Positions 32,681 through 42,873 of a stretch of DNA of 64,000 bases are shown piece after piece. The DNA is taken from the NCBI GenBank assembly GCA_011032825.1, contig JAADJZ010000002.1, positions 620,001-684,000 on the forward strand, in the 5' to 3' direction. The stretch is from Massariosphaeria phaeospora (Eukaryota > Ascomycota > Dothideomycetes > Pleosporales). Position 1 is the stretch's first letter; each line of letters opens with the position of its first letter. Below the pieces are notes generated by a model, which did no database searches, was not told the DNA's origin, and saw nothing but the letters and a program-made list of their open reading frames with translations. The position numbers and the translations under genes are program-made.

Positions 32681-33589
32681 TACCACCTTCTCCCTGGCAC
32701 CTAGTACAGGTCAAGATAACTCAAATAACTCAGAATTGACTGCTGCATCTAACCTACACGTGCGCCTATTGTGCCCTGGCTCGCCGCAGCGTCCACAGCG
32801 TCTTGAAGGCTAGCTGCCCTAATTACCAGCATTACTACGAGCTCTCTTCTTCGCTTTCTTTCTATCACTGCGCGCTTTAAACGCTCTAAGGGCTGTTAAG
32901 CGCACGCCCTCTTTAACTGTAAAAGTACTCTCCTGCTACACACGCTTTCTCTTGTGCAATCTCCGTCGCAAGAAAGCCTCGTTGGCAGCTTAAAGTTTAG
33001 CAACTTGGTTGCGCAGTAGCAGCACAGAAGCTGCTGCATACTCAGCGCCTTTAAAGAGCTTTGCAAGAGCATTAACTATTAAAGTAAAAAAGCTATCTAC
33101 ATGCCTTTGGATTTTCTTTCAAATTAGCGTTAATTGCGACTTGAATTCTAGAGTATTGCTTAGGGTTTGAGACTGCTAGGAACTGTTCTCTACGGTAGGT
33201 AACAGTAGAGTGCAAAGCCGCACGTCAAGCTTCGAGATTACTGCCTCTAGGTCAAATAGAACTAATCTAGCACCTCGAAAGCTTTTTTAGATATTGCTCT
33301 CTGTAATAGAAGCGTTGTAAGCGCTAATAAAGCATAGCAAGAACTCAAGTTTAGTAATGTAGTTAATCTAGTTGCGCATTAGATTCTCGGCTTAGCAGCC
33401 GTACGCCTTTTTTAAAGGCGCAAAACAGCTAACATTAAAAAGCTGTAAAAAGTGCAACAAGTAAGAAAGCATGTAAAAAGTAATAATACTGTTATTCTTG
33501 TAGTACTACTAGAAAGCGAGCAAGTTATAGCTTTTATAGCTGTTAATAAAAAGTAAACGTACTATTCTAATAGTACGTTTTTTTGTATA

Positions 33590-35438
33590 ACGTAATCTAC
33601 TACCAAGAGCAACAAACTACCAAAAGCAACAAAAAAGCTTGGCAGCACCAACTCATGTTACGCATCTTTAATTTTATCGCTATTAAACAAAAAGCCTGCG
33701 TACGTTGTGCTAGCATCTAATTTAAAAGCTTTTTCTGTATTCTTTTAGCAGGTTCGGGCATTGTGCCTTGTATTACTACAATTTTTACAGCGCCGTAGAG
33801 CTAGTTGTGCTTTTTCTTAACTCTTTTTACTACGCGCTTTCTTTGATAGCTAAAGCGCTGTAAACGCTTTAGCAGCTACTTGCGCTAATTTGTTACTATA
33901 CTCTATCGTACTACCTATCTAAATTCGCTTCTGTTTGCGCGATTTCTGCTTAGTTATCTTTGCTAATTAATTTTTAAGCTCTTTAATACGGTAGTCCTTA
34001 AGCGCGTTCTAATGCAGCATTAATTTAGCTCTTTTTACAAGCTAAGAGAAGCTGCTCTGCGCTAAAGTTAGCAATCTAGTAATAAAATCGCGTACTAGCT
34101 TTAATTGCGATTCAAATTCAAGCGTATTGCTTAGAGTCTTTGACTGCTACGGCGTTTCTAGTGCAAAAAGTAGTAGTAGAGTACACAGCTGTACTTTAAA
34201 ACAATTAAAAACTACTTGCGCGTTAATAAGAACTAGCTTTAAAGCTTTAAAAGCTTTTTTGCAGTTCTTTGTTGTAAACACTTTAAAAAACGCGCTTCTA
34301 AAGGCTAGCAGAAAGCTTTTTTTGTTGATATAGAAAACGCGCTGGCGCGCTAAGTTTCAAATGCGTTAAGAGTACTTTAGCTTTAGCAGCGAAAAGCAAA
34401 CTACATCTAGCAGCTAAAGAATATAAAATAAATAAGCTAGCATGCAAAGCGTAAAAATCTTGTTTTTAAAGCAATAGTTTTTGAAATTCTAAGATTAGTA
34501 GCTCTTATGGCCGTTTAAAATAAGTAGCTAATACTTTTCTACCTAACGCGCTTTTGTATGCGCGTCAAAGTGCTTTAACTATTTAAAACTAAAAGCGTTG
34601 TTTGTCTAGCTATTCTTAAAGACTAAGAGCTTTTAATTGCTAAGTATAGAGTTTTTCTCGTACTATGCTAAGATGTAAACGCGCTTTTTGTAAATAATAA
34701 ACGGTAGAATCGCGTACCTTGCGGCGCAAATGCTCTAGATAACTGTTACCTACTCTCGATCGCCTAGCTAAATAAAATTAGGTTGAGTACGTTTTTAAAA
34801 GCTTGTAACGACTTTTATAGAGCTAATTACGCCTATCTAGAAACTAGTTTTGTTAAAGTTGTGCACGTTGTCGTTGTAAACGCTGTACTTAGCTTTAGTA
34901 TTCTCTACTAGCTTAAACTACGCGCCAATTATCTCTAGATTCTCTTGGAGTATTCTCTACTTATTTTTAGCTCAATTGAACGCTATCTTAAGCTAATCTA
35001 AACGCGTTACGAATTTCTTAGCTTAGTGTTTGCTAACTAGCTCTTTACTGCGCACACTTAGTACTTTATTAGCTATATCTGCTACTTTACACAGCTAAGG
35101 CGCGAATTCTCGCAAATTGAGGTTAAGTATATATTAAACAATTGTTTGCTTTTTGATTGCTGTAAGCTTATAGCCGTTAGCAAGTAATTCAAAGCAAAAT
35201 AGAGTTTTTTCAGCGCGTTTAGAGAGAGTATAGTAATTGACGTTAAAAGCAGCAGCAGTAGTTTAATAGCTTTAAAATTAGCTAGCTTAAAAAGCTGCAA
35301 AGGCAATCTAAAGCTTTTTTTTATTTTGCTGTAATAACGCGTTGTTTAGTTAAAGCATAACAAAATAATAAAAGAAGTAGCAGCTTTAGCAGATTTTGTT
35401 GCTTTCGGTAGTTTGTTGCTTTCGATAGTGAATTACGT
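33590..35438 (-). mobile_element. X1: Fot1/pogo-like transposon, full length, RIP-mutated
   Basis: 1,849 bp with inverted ends of about 48 bp (ACGTAATCTACTACC.. left, ..GATAGTGAATTACGT right) flanked by TA on both sides (33588-33589, 35439-35440). The length fits Fot1/Pot2 elements (about 1.9 kb). On the minus strand a decayed transposase can be followed: an HTH_Tnp_Tc5-like region (NLREFAP, LCKVADIANKVLSVRSKELV), then KYSVYNDNVHNFNKTSF and GVISSIKVVTS, the region of the first catalytic aspartate (here Asn, as expected for a G-to-A change on one strand). Many in-frame TAG/TAA stops. It is nested in Y. Confidence 0.85.
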
Positions 35439-35924
35439 TAAGCGTTAAAGTGCTTTAACTACTTTAAACCTAGCTCGTTGTTTGTCTAGCTATTTTTTAA
35501 AACTACAATAACTTAGTTGCGAAGTAAGCTATTTTTCTTGTACTAGGCAAAGAGGTAGTTTTTGCTTTAAAAAATAATAAAAAGTAAAATAGTTTACTTT
35601 ATTGCGTTGACGCTTTGTACTACTGTTGTTTACTTTCTATTATCTTGCTACACTATTTTTAGCTGTTTTCAACGCTCTAAGCTAGTAATTACTGTACCTA
35701 TTAAGATCTAGCCTATTATAAAGCTTGTTTTATTAAAGTTGTAAGTATTCTCGTTTACTACGTTGTACTTAGCTTTTATATTTGCTACAAGCCTAAACTA
35801 GTTAGCTACAAGCTTAAAATCTTTACAAAGAGCTTTTTTATAGTTGTACTTTTAATTAAACTTAATTTAAAGCTTAGAGTAACGCTTGACGAACAACGTA
35901 ACCTAGTTTTTTTTAACTAGTAGC

Positions 35925-36262
35925 TAGCTTCGCGCTGCGAGCAGTAGGTTAGCTACGCTAGCGAATAAATAAAAAGTACCTATCGTTGAGTATAAGTTAA
36001 GTTAAAGTTGCACAAATCTAAAGTTAAAGTTAAGTTAGAGTAATTAAAGCGTAGGTTAAAGTTAGGTTATAGGTACTACTTTTAAGTTAATAAACTTGTT
36101 ATAACTAGCTATTGTAATTATAAAAAGAAAATATATTAAAATATAAAATTGTAGAAGTCTATGCTAACTTAACTTTAACTCAACTTATACCTATTTACTA
36201 CTTTAAAGTTAGCTTTATTCTCTAACCTAGTAGGCTTAAGTAGAAAGCTTCGCGCGTTAAAG
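35925..36262. repeat. Internal inverted-repeat block, possible MITE inside Y
   Basis: The arms near 35,925-36,010 (GCTTCGCGC.., CTAACCTAC on the opposite strand, AAGTTAAGTT) face arms near 36,150-36,262 (CTTAACTTTAACT.., CTCTAACCTAG, GCTTCGCGCG). The repeat is imperfect and no target duplication was found. Confidence 0.4.
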
Positions 36263-36524
36263 TTAATAGCATACATTTTAATTACTATGTTCTTTGTTAA
36301 ACAAAGCTTTATTAAGTTAAGTATGCAATTGCGTTGTAAAAGTTTTTTAGCAAGCTAATTGCTTAGTGTTTTTTAAAAAACGTTGTAGATTAATGCAGCG
36401 CGTTGCTAAAAAAGTGTTGCGTTGCGTTAAATAGCCTAAATTGCAAGCTATATTTAGCTTTTGTTTAAAGCGCGTAGCGCGTTGTGTAGTTAAGCTATTG
36501 CGTAGTAAAAAAAAAAGCAAGTAT

Positions 36525-36604
36525 TAGTAGAGAGCTTAGCGTAGGTAAGCAACTTGCTTAGGTAAGCAACTCGCTTAGGTAAGCAACTCGCTAGAAATCT
36601 ACGT
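36525..36604 (-). repeat. Right terminal inverted repeat of Y
   Basis: Read on the minus strand it begins ACGTAGATTTCTAG and then has three tandem units that match the left end except for C-to-T changes. Confidence 0.85.
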
Positions 36605-36673
36605 TATTTAATTAATTTAAGTTGTTTAGTTATTGCTAACTATGTAAACTACTTATTAATTATAAACGCAATA

Positions 36674-38525
36674 ACGTATTCTACTATTACTTTAGCTAAC
36701 TTATTACCTCGGCTAAAAAAGCTTAGCAGCACTAACTTACGTTACGCTTCTTTTAATTTTATTGCTATTAAATAAAAAACCTACGTACGTTGTGCTTGCA
36801 TCTAATTTAAAATATATCTTTGTATTTTTTTTGCACGTTTGCGCGTTATGCCTAGTTTCGCTACAGTTTTTACAGCGCCGTAGAGCTAGTTAAGCTAGTT
36901 TTTAATTACTACTACTAGTTACAAGCTTTCTTAGATTGCTAAAGCGCTGCAAACGCTTTAGTAGCTACTTGCGCTGCAGTAGTTTTATACTCTATAGTAC
37001 TACTTTGCTAGATCTACTTGCGCTTACGCGATTTCTGCTTTGTAAGCTTTACTAATTGCTTTTCAAGCTTTTTGTTGCGAGCAGCAAGAAAAGCGTTTTA
37101 GTATAGCATAAGTTTACTACTTTTTATAAGCTGCAAAAAGCTAGCCTAAGCTATAACAAGTAATTAAAAAAAAATTACGTACTAGCTTTAACTAAGATCT
37201 AAACTCGTGCGTATTGCTTAGAGTTTTTAACTACTATAGCGTTTTTAGGTATAAAAGTGCTAGTAAAGTACGCAGCTGCACTTTAAAGCAATTTAATACT
37301 ACCTACGCGTTAATAGAAACTATTTTTAACGCTTTAAAAGCTTTGCGGCAGTTTTTTTTTGTAAATACATTAAAAAATGCGTTTTTAAAAGCTAAAAGAA
37401 AGGTTTTTTTGTTAATATAGAAAACGCGTTGACGTGCTAAGTTTCTAACGCGCTAAAAGTACTTGCGCTTTAGCAGCAAAAAGCAAACTACGTTAAGCAA
37501 CTAAAAAATATGCAACAAGTAAAAAAGTATGCAAAAAGTTAAAATCTTGTTCTTAAAACAATAGTTTTTGAAATTTTAAAATTAGTAGCTTTTATAGCTG
37601 TCTAGAATAAGTAGCTAGTATACTTCTACCTAGCGCGTTTTTGTATGCGCGTTAAAGTGCTTTAACTACTTTAAACCTAAAGCGTTGTTTGTCTAGCTAT
37701 TCTTTAATACTAAAAGCTTTTAATTGCGCGGTATTAAAGCTTTTTTGTACTACAGAAAAATGTAAACGCGTTTTTTGTAAATAATAAAAAGCAAAATTGC
37801 GTACTTAGCAGCGTACACGCTTTAGATAACTATAACCTACTTGCAATTGCCTAGCTAAACAAGCTCTAGCTAAGCACGTTTTTTTGCGCTTGTAACAACT
37901 TTTATAGAGCTAATTACGCTTATTTAAAAGCTAGTTTTGTTAAAGTTGTGCACATCGTTGTTGTAAACGCTGTACTTAGCTTTAGTTTCTTTTACTAGCT
38001 TAAACTACGCGCTAATTATTTCTAAATTCTTCTAAAGTATTCTCTGCCTATTTTTTGCTTAACTAAAAGCTATTTTAAGTTTATTTAAGCGCGTTACAAA
38101 GCGCTTAGCTTAGTATTTGCTAACTAGCTTGCTACTACGCATACTTAGTATTTTATTAGCTATATTTACTACTTTGCACAGCTAAAGCGCAAATTCTTGC
38201 AAGTTAAAGTTAAGAATATATTAGACAATTGTTTGCTCTTTAGTCGTAGTAAGTTTCTGTTAACTATTACGTTTTTCAAAAATATGCGTAATTCTATTGT
38301 ATTAGTTAGTTAAAGTAAAAAAAAGTATGCTAAATACTTTAGCAGCATAGTAAAAGCTTTAAAATTAGCGTGCAGTATAAGCATAAAAAGCAAGCTAAAT
38401 TTTACTTTTTTAATTAGATAGCTGCGCGTTTTGTTGTTAAAGCATGTTACGTTAATAAAGAAGTTAGTACTACCAAGCTTTTTTAGCCGAGGTAATAAGT
38501 TAGCTAAAGTAATAGTAGAATACGT
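36674..38525 (-). mobile_element. X2: second full-length Fot1/pogo-like transposon
   Basis: 1,852 bp. The inverted ends (ACGTATTCTACTATTACTTT) match each other and extend to GGCTAAAAAAGCTT. Both sides are flanked by TA (36672-36673, 38526-38527). The interior is homologous to X1 throughout, in the same orientation, but the ends differ in sequence from those of X1 beyond the shared ACGTA, so the two are sister families. The transposase frame on the minus strand is broken by stops. Confidence 0.85.
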
Positions 38526-38527
38526 TA

Positions 38528-39690
38528 GAAATAATTCGCAATAATATACTTTTTTGTAGTAGATACTTCGCAACTATAGTTTACAAGTGTTAAAGTTTAG
38601 CTTAATAACCTAAAATAATATTTAGAACTATAGATTAGATACGCTTTTGTAAAAAAAGCTTAATAATAAATAAAAAACTTTATAGATAAAGTATAAATCT
38701 ACGCTGTAACTATTATAAAAGTTATATACTATATTATACAAACACAACTATAACGTTAGTAAATTAAGTTAGCAAAGTAAACGTAGATTTAGCTACATAA
38801 AAATAAGCAGCTTCTAATTAAACACTACTTTAGCTATTTAAACACTACCTAGCATTATTTTCAAAAATACGCTTAAAAAGTTAAAAAACGTAGTTACGTA
38901 ATTAAGCGAAAATCGAGCTAGCAGAAACTAGCTTTTGTAATCAAAACCTAAAGTTGCAACGTTAGCGTTAGCAAAACTGCAACGCTAGCTTTCGTAGAAA
39001 AGTTACTAAAACAACTAAGCTAAACTTAAATAAGCAATAACAGCTATAATAACAAGTGTTAGATTAGTTAATTTCTACTTGCGCTAAGCCTAAACAAGCA
39101 ACTAACAAGTGTTAAAATTAGCTAAAATCGAGATTTGCAAGTAGCAAATCGGCGGCTGCTATTTAGGCCGCGAAAACGTAATGTTAAGCAAAAGCAAAAT
39201 ATTTAACGCTGCGTAGCAACACTAGCGCTGCATTTTATATGCTGCTAGCTACTTCTAGCAAAAGCTAAATTAAAAAGCGTAGTAAGTAAGCGCTAGTTAG
39301 CGCTAGACTTGCGCTAGCTAGCGCTAAACGCTTAGCAAAAAACACTAAACCTACGTAATAAGCTGCAAATTGCAATTAGTTGTAAAATAATATTGCTACG
39401 CGCTGCAACAATTTACTTAAAAGTTAAATAATACTAAACTTAGCGAGCAAATTTAATTGCTGTTGTTGCTAAATATTTTAAATAACTACTTGTAAAACTG
39501 CACTAGGTGCAAGTATTACAAAGCTAGTAAATACGTTAGCGCGCTGCAAATTAGCAGCTACGCTAGTTAAGCACTAGTTTTGCTAAAACTATAGCGCAAC
39601 GCTAGCAGTTTTACCTAAAGCTTGTTTAAATGCGCTTGCTCTGCTGTTATTTCTACTTAGTTGAATTTTTTTTTTTTACTTGCAATCGAC
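38528..39690. other. AT-rich repeat DNA of unknown origin
   Basis: No recognisable coding remnant. The right part (about 38,900-39,650) is unusually rich in self-complementary AGCGCTAG/GCTAGC-type words. It could be the left arm of the MULE that follows, but no end could be identified. Confidence 0.35.
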
Positions 39691-39699
39691 TTTCTTTTT

Positions 39700-40810
39700 G
39701 TGCTAAAACAAAATTTTATTCTTTTATAGTACTTAGTATACACGTACTAAAAAGTAGTTAACTAAATCAACGTAATTTTACGCTCTTACGAGTACTTAGT
39801 TAGCATTAAATTAAGTAAGCTTTTTAAAAAGAATAAGCTTGTATAGCTTTAGTGCGCTAAAGAGCGCAAGTTTAAAAGTATAACTATAAGTAGCTAAGCT
39901 ACTAGCTTCTATATAAGTAAGTGTAAATAAAAAGCTATGCTTTAGCTATTTAGTAGCAGTAGATAAAATTTTATAGTAGTTAATTTTAATTAAAATTACA
40001 AGCCTAGCTATACTAAATTAGCGCTGCTTTAGATAAAGAAAATAGATAGTACAATAAAAAGTATTATATAGTATAATTACTAGTTACGCTGCCTATTACA
40101 AACTATACTATTAGAACTTATTAAATTAAGCGTTAAAATTAACTTGCGAGACATATACAACGAACGCTACTAGCTAACTTTCGCCTAGCTTAATAGAAAG
40201 TTTAAAATAAAAGCTTTTATTAATTTGCTTGTAGCTAGAAACTTCGCAAAAAGTAGGTACTACGCAAAGCACTTATACAACAAAAAAACTACTTAAAGTT
40301 TGTATTTTTTGCTTACCTACTCTTACGCTAACTTTAAAAAAAAAACTTTAACGTACTATTACTTAACACTACGTACAAAACAAACTAGTTTAATATGCTA
40401 CTATTGCATATAAACGGAATTACTAGCGTTAGTACTACGTTTAACGTAGCGTATTGCTTTTTTAGCAGCAAGTTAAAGAACAACTATAGCTTAGCAATAA
40501 AAGTGCTTAAGCGCTACGCTAATAACGTAAAAGTATTTCTACTTTGTTTTGTTACTAACAATAATAGCGAGTTGAAAGCTGCTTTGTACTAAAATTTCTT
40601 TTAAGTTCTACTATAGCTTTGCATCTAGTACATTAACAAAAACGTTAAAGCTTAAGCAATTAAATCGTAGAATATACGCTAGGCCTATAGAAAAGAATTG
40701 AAAAAAATTAAAGCTGCTAGACTAGGCTTTATAGCTTAGTAGTACACTTTTATTAACGCTTTTACTACTAAAGAATTCGAGTTTCGCTACTAGTATATTT
40801 AAAACAACTA
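39700..40810 (+). mobile_element. MULE (Mutator-like) transposase relic
   Basis: On the plus strand the translated remnant around 40,340-40,590 reads FNVLLLNTTYKTN, then FNMLLLHINGITSVSTTFNV, AYCFFSSKLKNNYSLAIKVL and VFLLCFVTNNNSELKAAL. This is the catalytic block of the MULE transposase domain (D..TYKTN..P, GIT, E..Y.WAL, TD.E.AL) with acidic residues changed as RIP would do. A downstream piece (YINKNVKA) fits the CxW..H-like end. Stops interrupt all frames. The right side is cut by the insertion of X3 at a TA (40809-40810). The terminal repeats of the MULE were not found. Confidence 0.7.
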
Positions 40811-41849
40811 ACGTATTTTACTATTACTTTAGCTAACTTATTACCTCGGCTAAAAAAGCTTGGTAGTACTAACTTCTTTATTAACGTAACATGCTTTAAC
40901 AACAAAACGCGCAGCTATCTAATTAAAAAAGTAAAATTTAGCTTGCTTTTTATGCTTATACTGCACGCTAATTTTAAAGCTTTTACTATGCTGCTAAAGT
41001 ATTTAGCATACTTTTTTTTAACTTTAACTAACTAATACAATATAATTACGCATATTTTTAAAAAACGTAATAGCTAACAGAAGCTTACTACAACTAAAGA
41101 GCAAACAATTGTTTAATATATTTTTAACTTTAATTTGCAAGAATTTGCGCTTTAGCTGTGCAAAGTAGTAAATATAGCTAATAAAATACTAAGTATGCGT
41201 AGTAGCAAGCTAGTTAGCAAATACTAAGCTAAGCGCTTTGTAACGCGCTTAAATAAACTTAAAATAGCTTTTAATTAAGCAAAAAATAGGCAGAGAATAC
41301 TTTAGAAGAATTTAGAAATAATTAGCGCGTAGTTTAAGCTAGTAAAAGAAACTAAAGCTAAGTACAGCGTTTACAACAACGATGTGCACAACTTTAACAA
41401 AACTAGCTTTTAAATAAGCGTAATTAGCTCTATAAAAGTTGTTACAAGCGCAAAAAAACGTGCTTAGCTAGAGCTTGTTTAGCTAGGCAATTGCAAGTAG
41501 GTTATAGTTATCTAAAGCGTGTACGCTGCTAAGTACGCAATTTTGCTTTTTATTATTTACAAAAAACGCGTTTACATTTTTCTGTAGTACAAAAAAGCTT
41601 TAATACCGCGCAATTAAAAGCTTTTAGTATTAAAGAATAGCTAGACAAACAACGCTTTAGGTTTAAAGTAGTTAAAGCACTTTAACGCGCATACAAAAAC
41701 GCGCTAGGTAAAAGTATACTAGCTACTTATTCTAGACAGCTATAAAAGCTACTAATTTTAGAATTTCAAAAACTATTGTTTTAAGAATAAGATTTTAACT
41801 TTTTGCATACTTTTTTACTTGTTGCACATTCTTTAGCTGCTTAACGTAG
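40811..41849 (+). mobile_element. X3: truncated Fot1/pogo-like transposon, inverted relative to X2
   Basis: Starts with the same end as X2 (ACGTATTTTACTATTACTTT), next to a TA, and is the reverse complement of X2 from 38,525 back to about 37,483. The match stops at TTAACGTAG (41,849), exactly where the LTR of element C starts. About 800 bp of the transposon are therefore missing. The remaining transposase code is on the plus strand. Confidence 0.85.
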
Positions 41850-42319
41850 TGTTACGATTAATAATCTACTAAGTTGCTAAACAAGAAAATGCTTTTACTT
41901 TAGCGTTAAAAGTAATAGAGCATAGCTATACTTTAAGTAAGCTTAGCACATAAGCTAAGAACTTCTCTTAACAACATAGCTTTTTTATATACTTTTTCTA
42001 ATCTTACGCTTTCTATAGCACTTCGAGAGCAAGAAATTAAAGTGCTTTTATTAATCTATTAGCTTTGCGAGAGCAAGGAGATTATACAAAGCACACCTAC
42101 GTATATAGTCAAAACAATAAACTTTTATAGCTTATCGTCTTTAATCTCAATTACTTAAGTTAACTTTTACTTTAACTTTTATACTCTTTGCAAAACGAAG
42201 CTTGCTACTACTTTAGTATTAAACGCTATACAACTTCTTTAGTCTATTAAACTTATTTATTTCTCAAGAACTAACCTAAGCTTAATAAACGACTTTTTTA
42301 AGTTTGCTTAGCCTTTACA
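41850..42319 (+). repeat. 5' LTR of element C
   Basis: Begins TGTTACGATTAATAATCTAC and ends CCTTTACA. The last 220 bp match 61,320-61,563 well; the middle does not. Confidence 0.75.
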
Positions 42320-42585
42320 TATTAAAAACTCTTAAAATAAATAATACTTTAATAACTACTTTTTTTTATACTCGCACTAGTAGTACGAAAGTAGCGAAGC
42401 TTAACTTTTACTATAGAAATCGCTTAAAGCTAAAGAACTAGTTACTTTAGTTTAACTTTTTCTTTAAGTTTAAAGATAACTATGTTAACAATATTAACAA
42501 GGCATTTCTAATAGCTTTTTACATAAAAAAAATAGCTTTTAAGTAAGTTTAACTTTACTTAAAAAAGTACTTAAATAGTAATAAC

Positions 42586-42873
42586 TGTAATAGGCTGAAA
42601 GCTCTATGAATTGCCTTGGTCGTAGAACTTTAGTAGCTATTAACACTGTACGTAACAGCTTCGACGATACCTAGAAGAGCCTCGCTAGTTTCTAGTTAAC
42701 AAAAGCCTTGCGGTATTGAGTTTTTACATAGCCTTCGAAAGCGCTTCGCAAGTGCTTTAGAAGCTAACTAACTATAAAGTATATAAAGCTCTTTTATCCG
42801 CGCTGTAGATAGACTCTATCAAATTTATTACATTCTTTATCTAGAACCTGCTTTCCTAGGCAATTTCTTTTTA
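42586..42873 (+). repeat. 5' LTR of element A
   Basis: 288 bp, aligned without gaps to 55,444-55,731; the differences are almost all transitions. Confidence 0.9.

Larger units (their letters stand above)
32598..36604 (-). mobile_element. Element Y: Fot1/pogo-like DNA transposon relic, interrupted by X1
   Basis: Inverted ends start ACGTAGAT.. at 32598 and end ..ATCTACGT at 36604, each flanked by TA. Inside each end is a tandem of a 17-bp unit around GCGAGTCGCTCACC: two copies at the left, three at the right. The left copies are nearly unmutated, while the right ones carry the same sequence with C-to-T changes. The interior encodes transposase remnants on the minus strand, for example NTYNFNKTSFIIG followed by VITSLERLK around 35,650-35,760, which fits the DDE domain of Fot1/pogo transposases. 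The reading frame is destroyed by stops. X1 (33,590-35,438) is inserted at a TA inside it, so Y without X1 is about 2.15 kb. The left end is the border between genes and repeat desert. Confidence 0.8.

Noticed and set aside
36541..36592. CRISPR-like or regulatory short tandem repeat (GGTAAGCAACTCGCTTA)
   Set aside because: It is the RIP-mutated, inverted copy of the tandem units at the left end of transposon Y.
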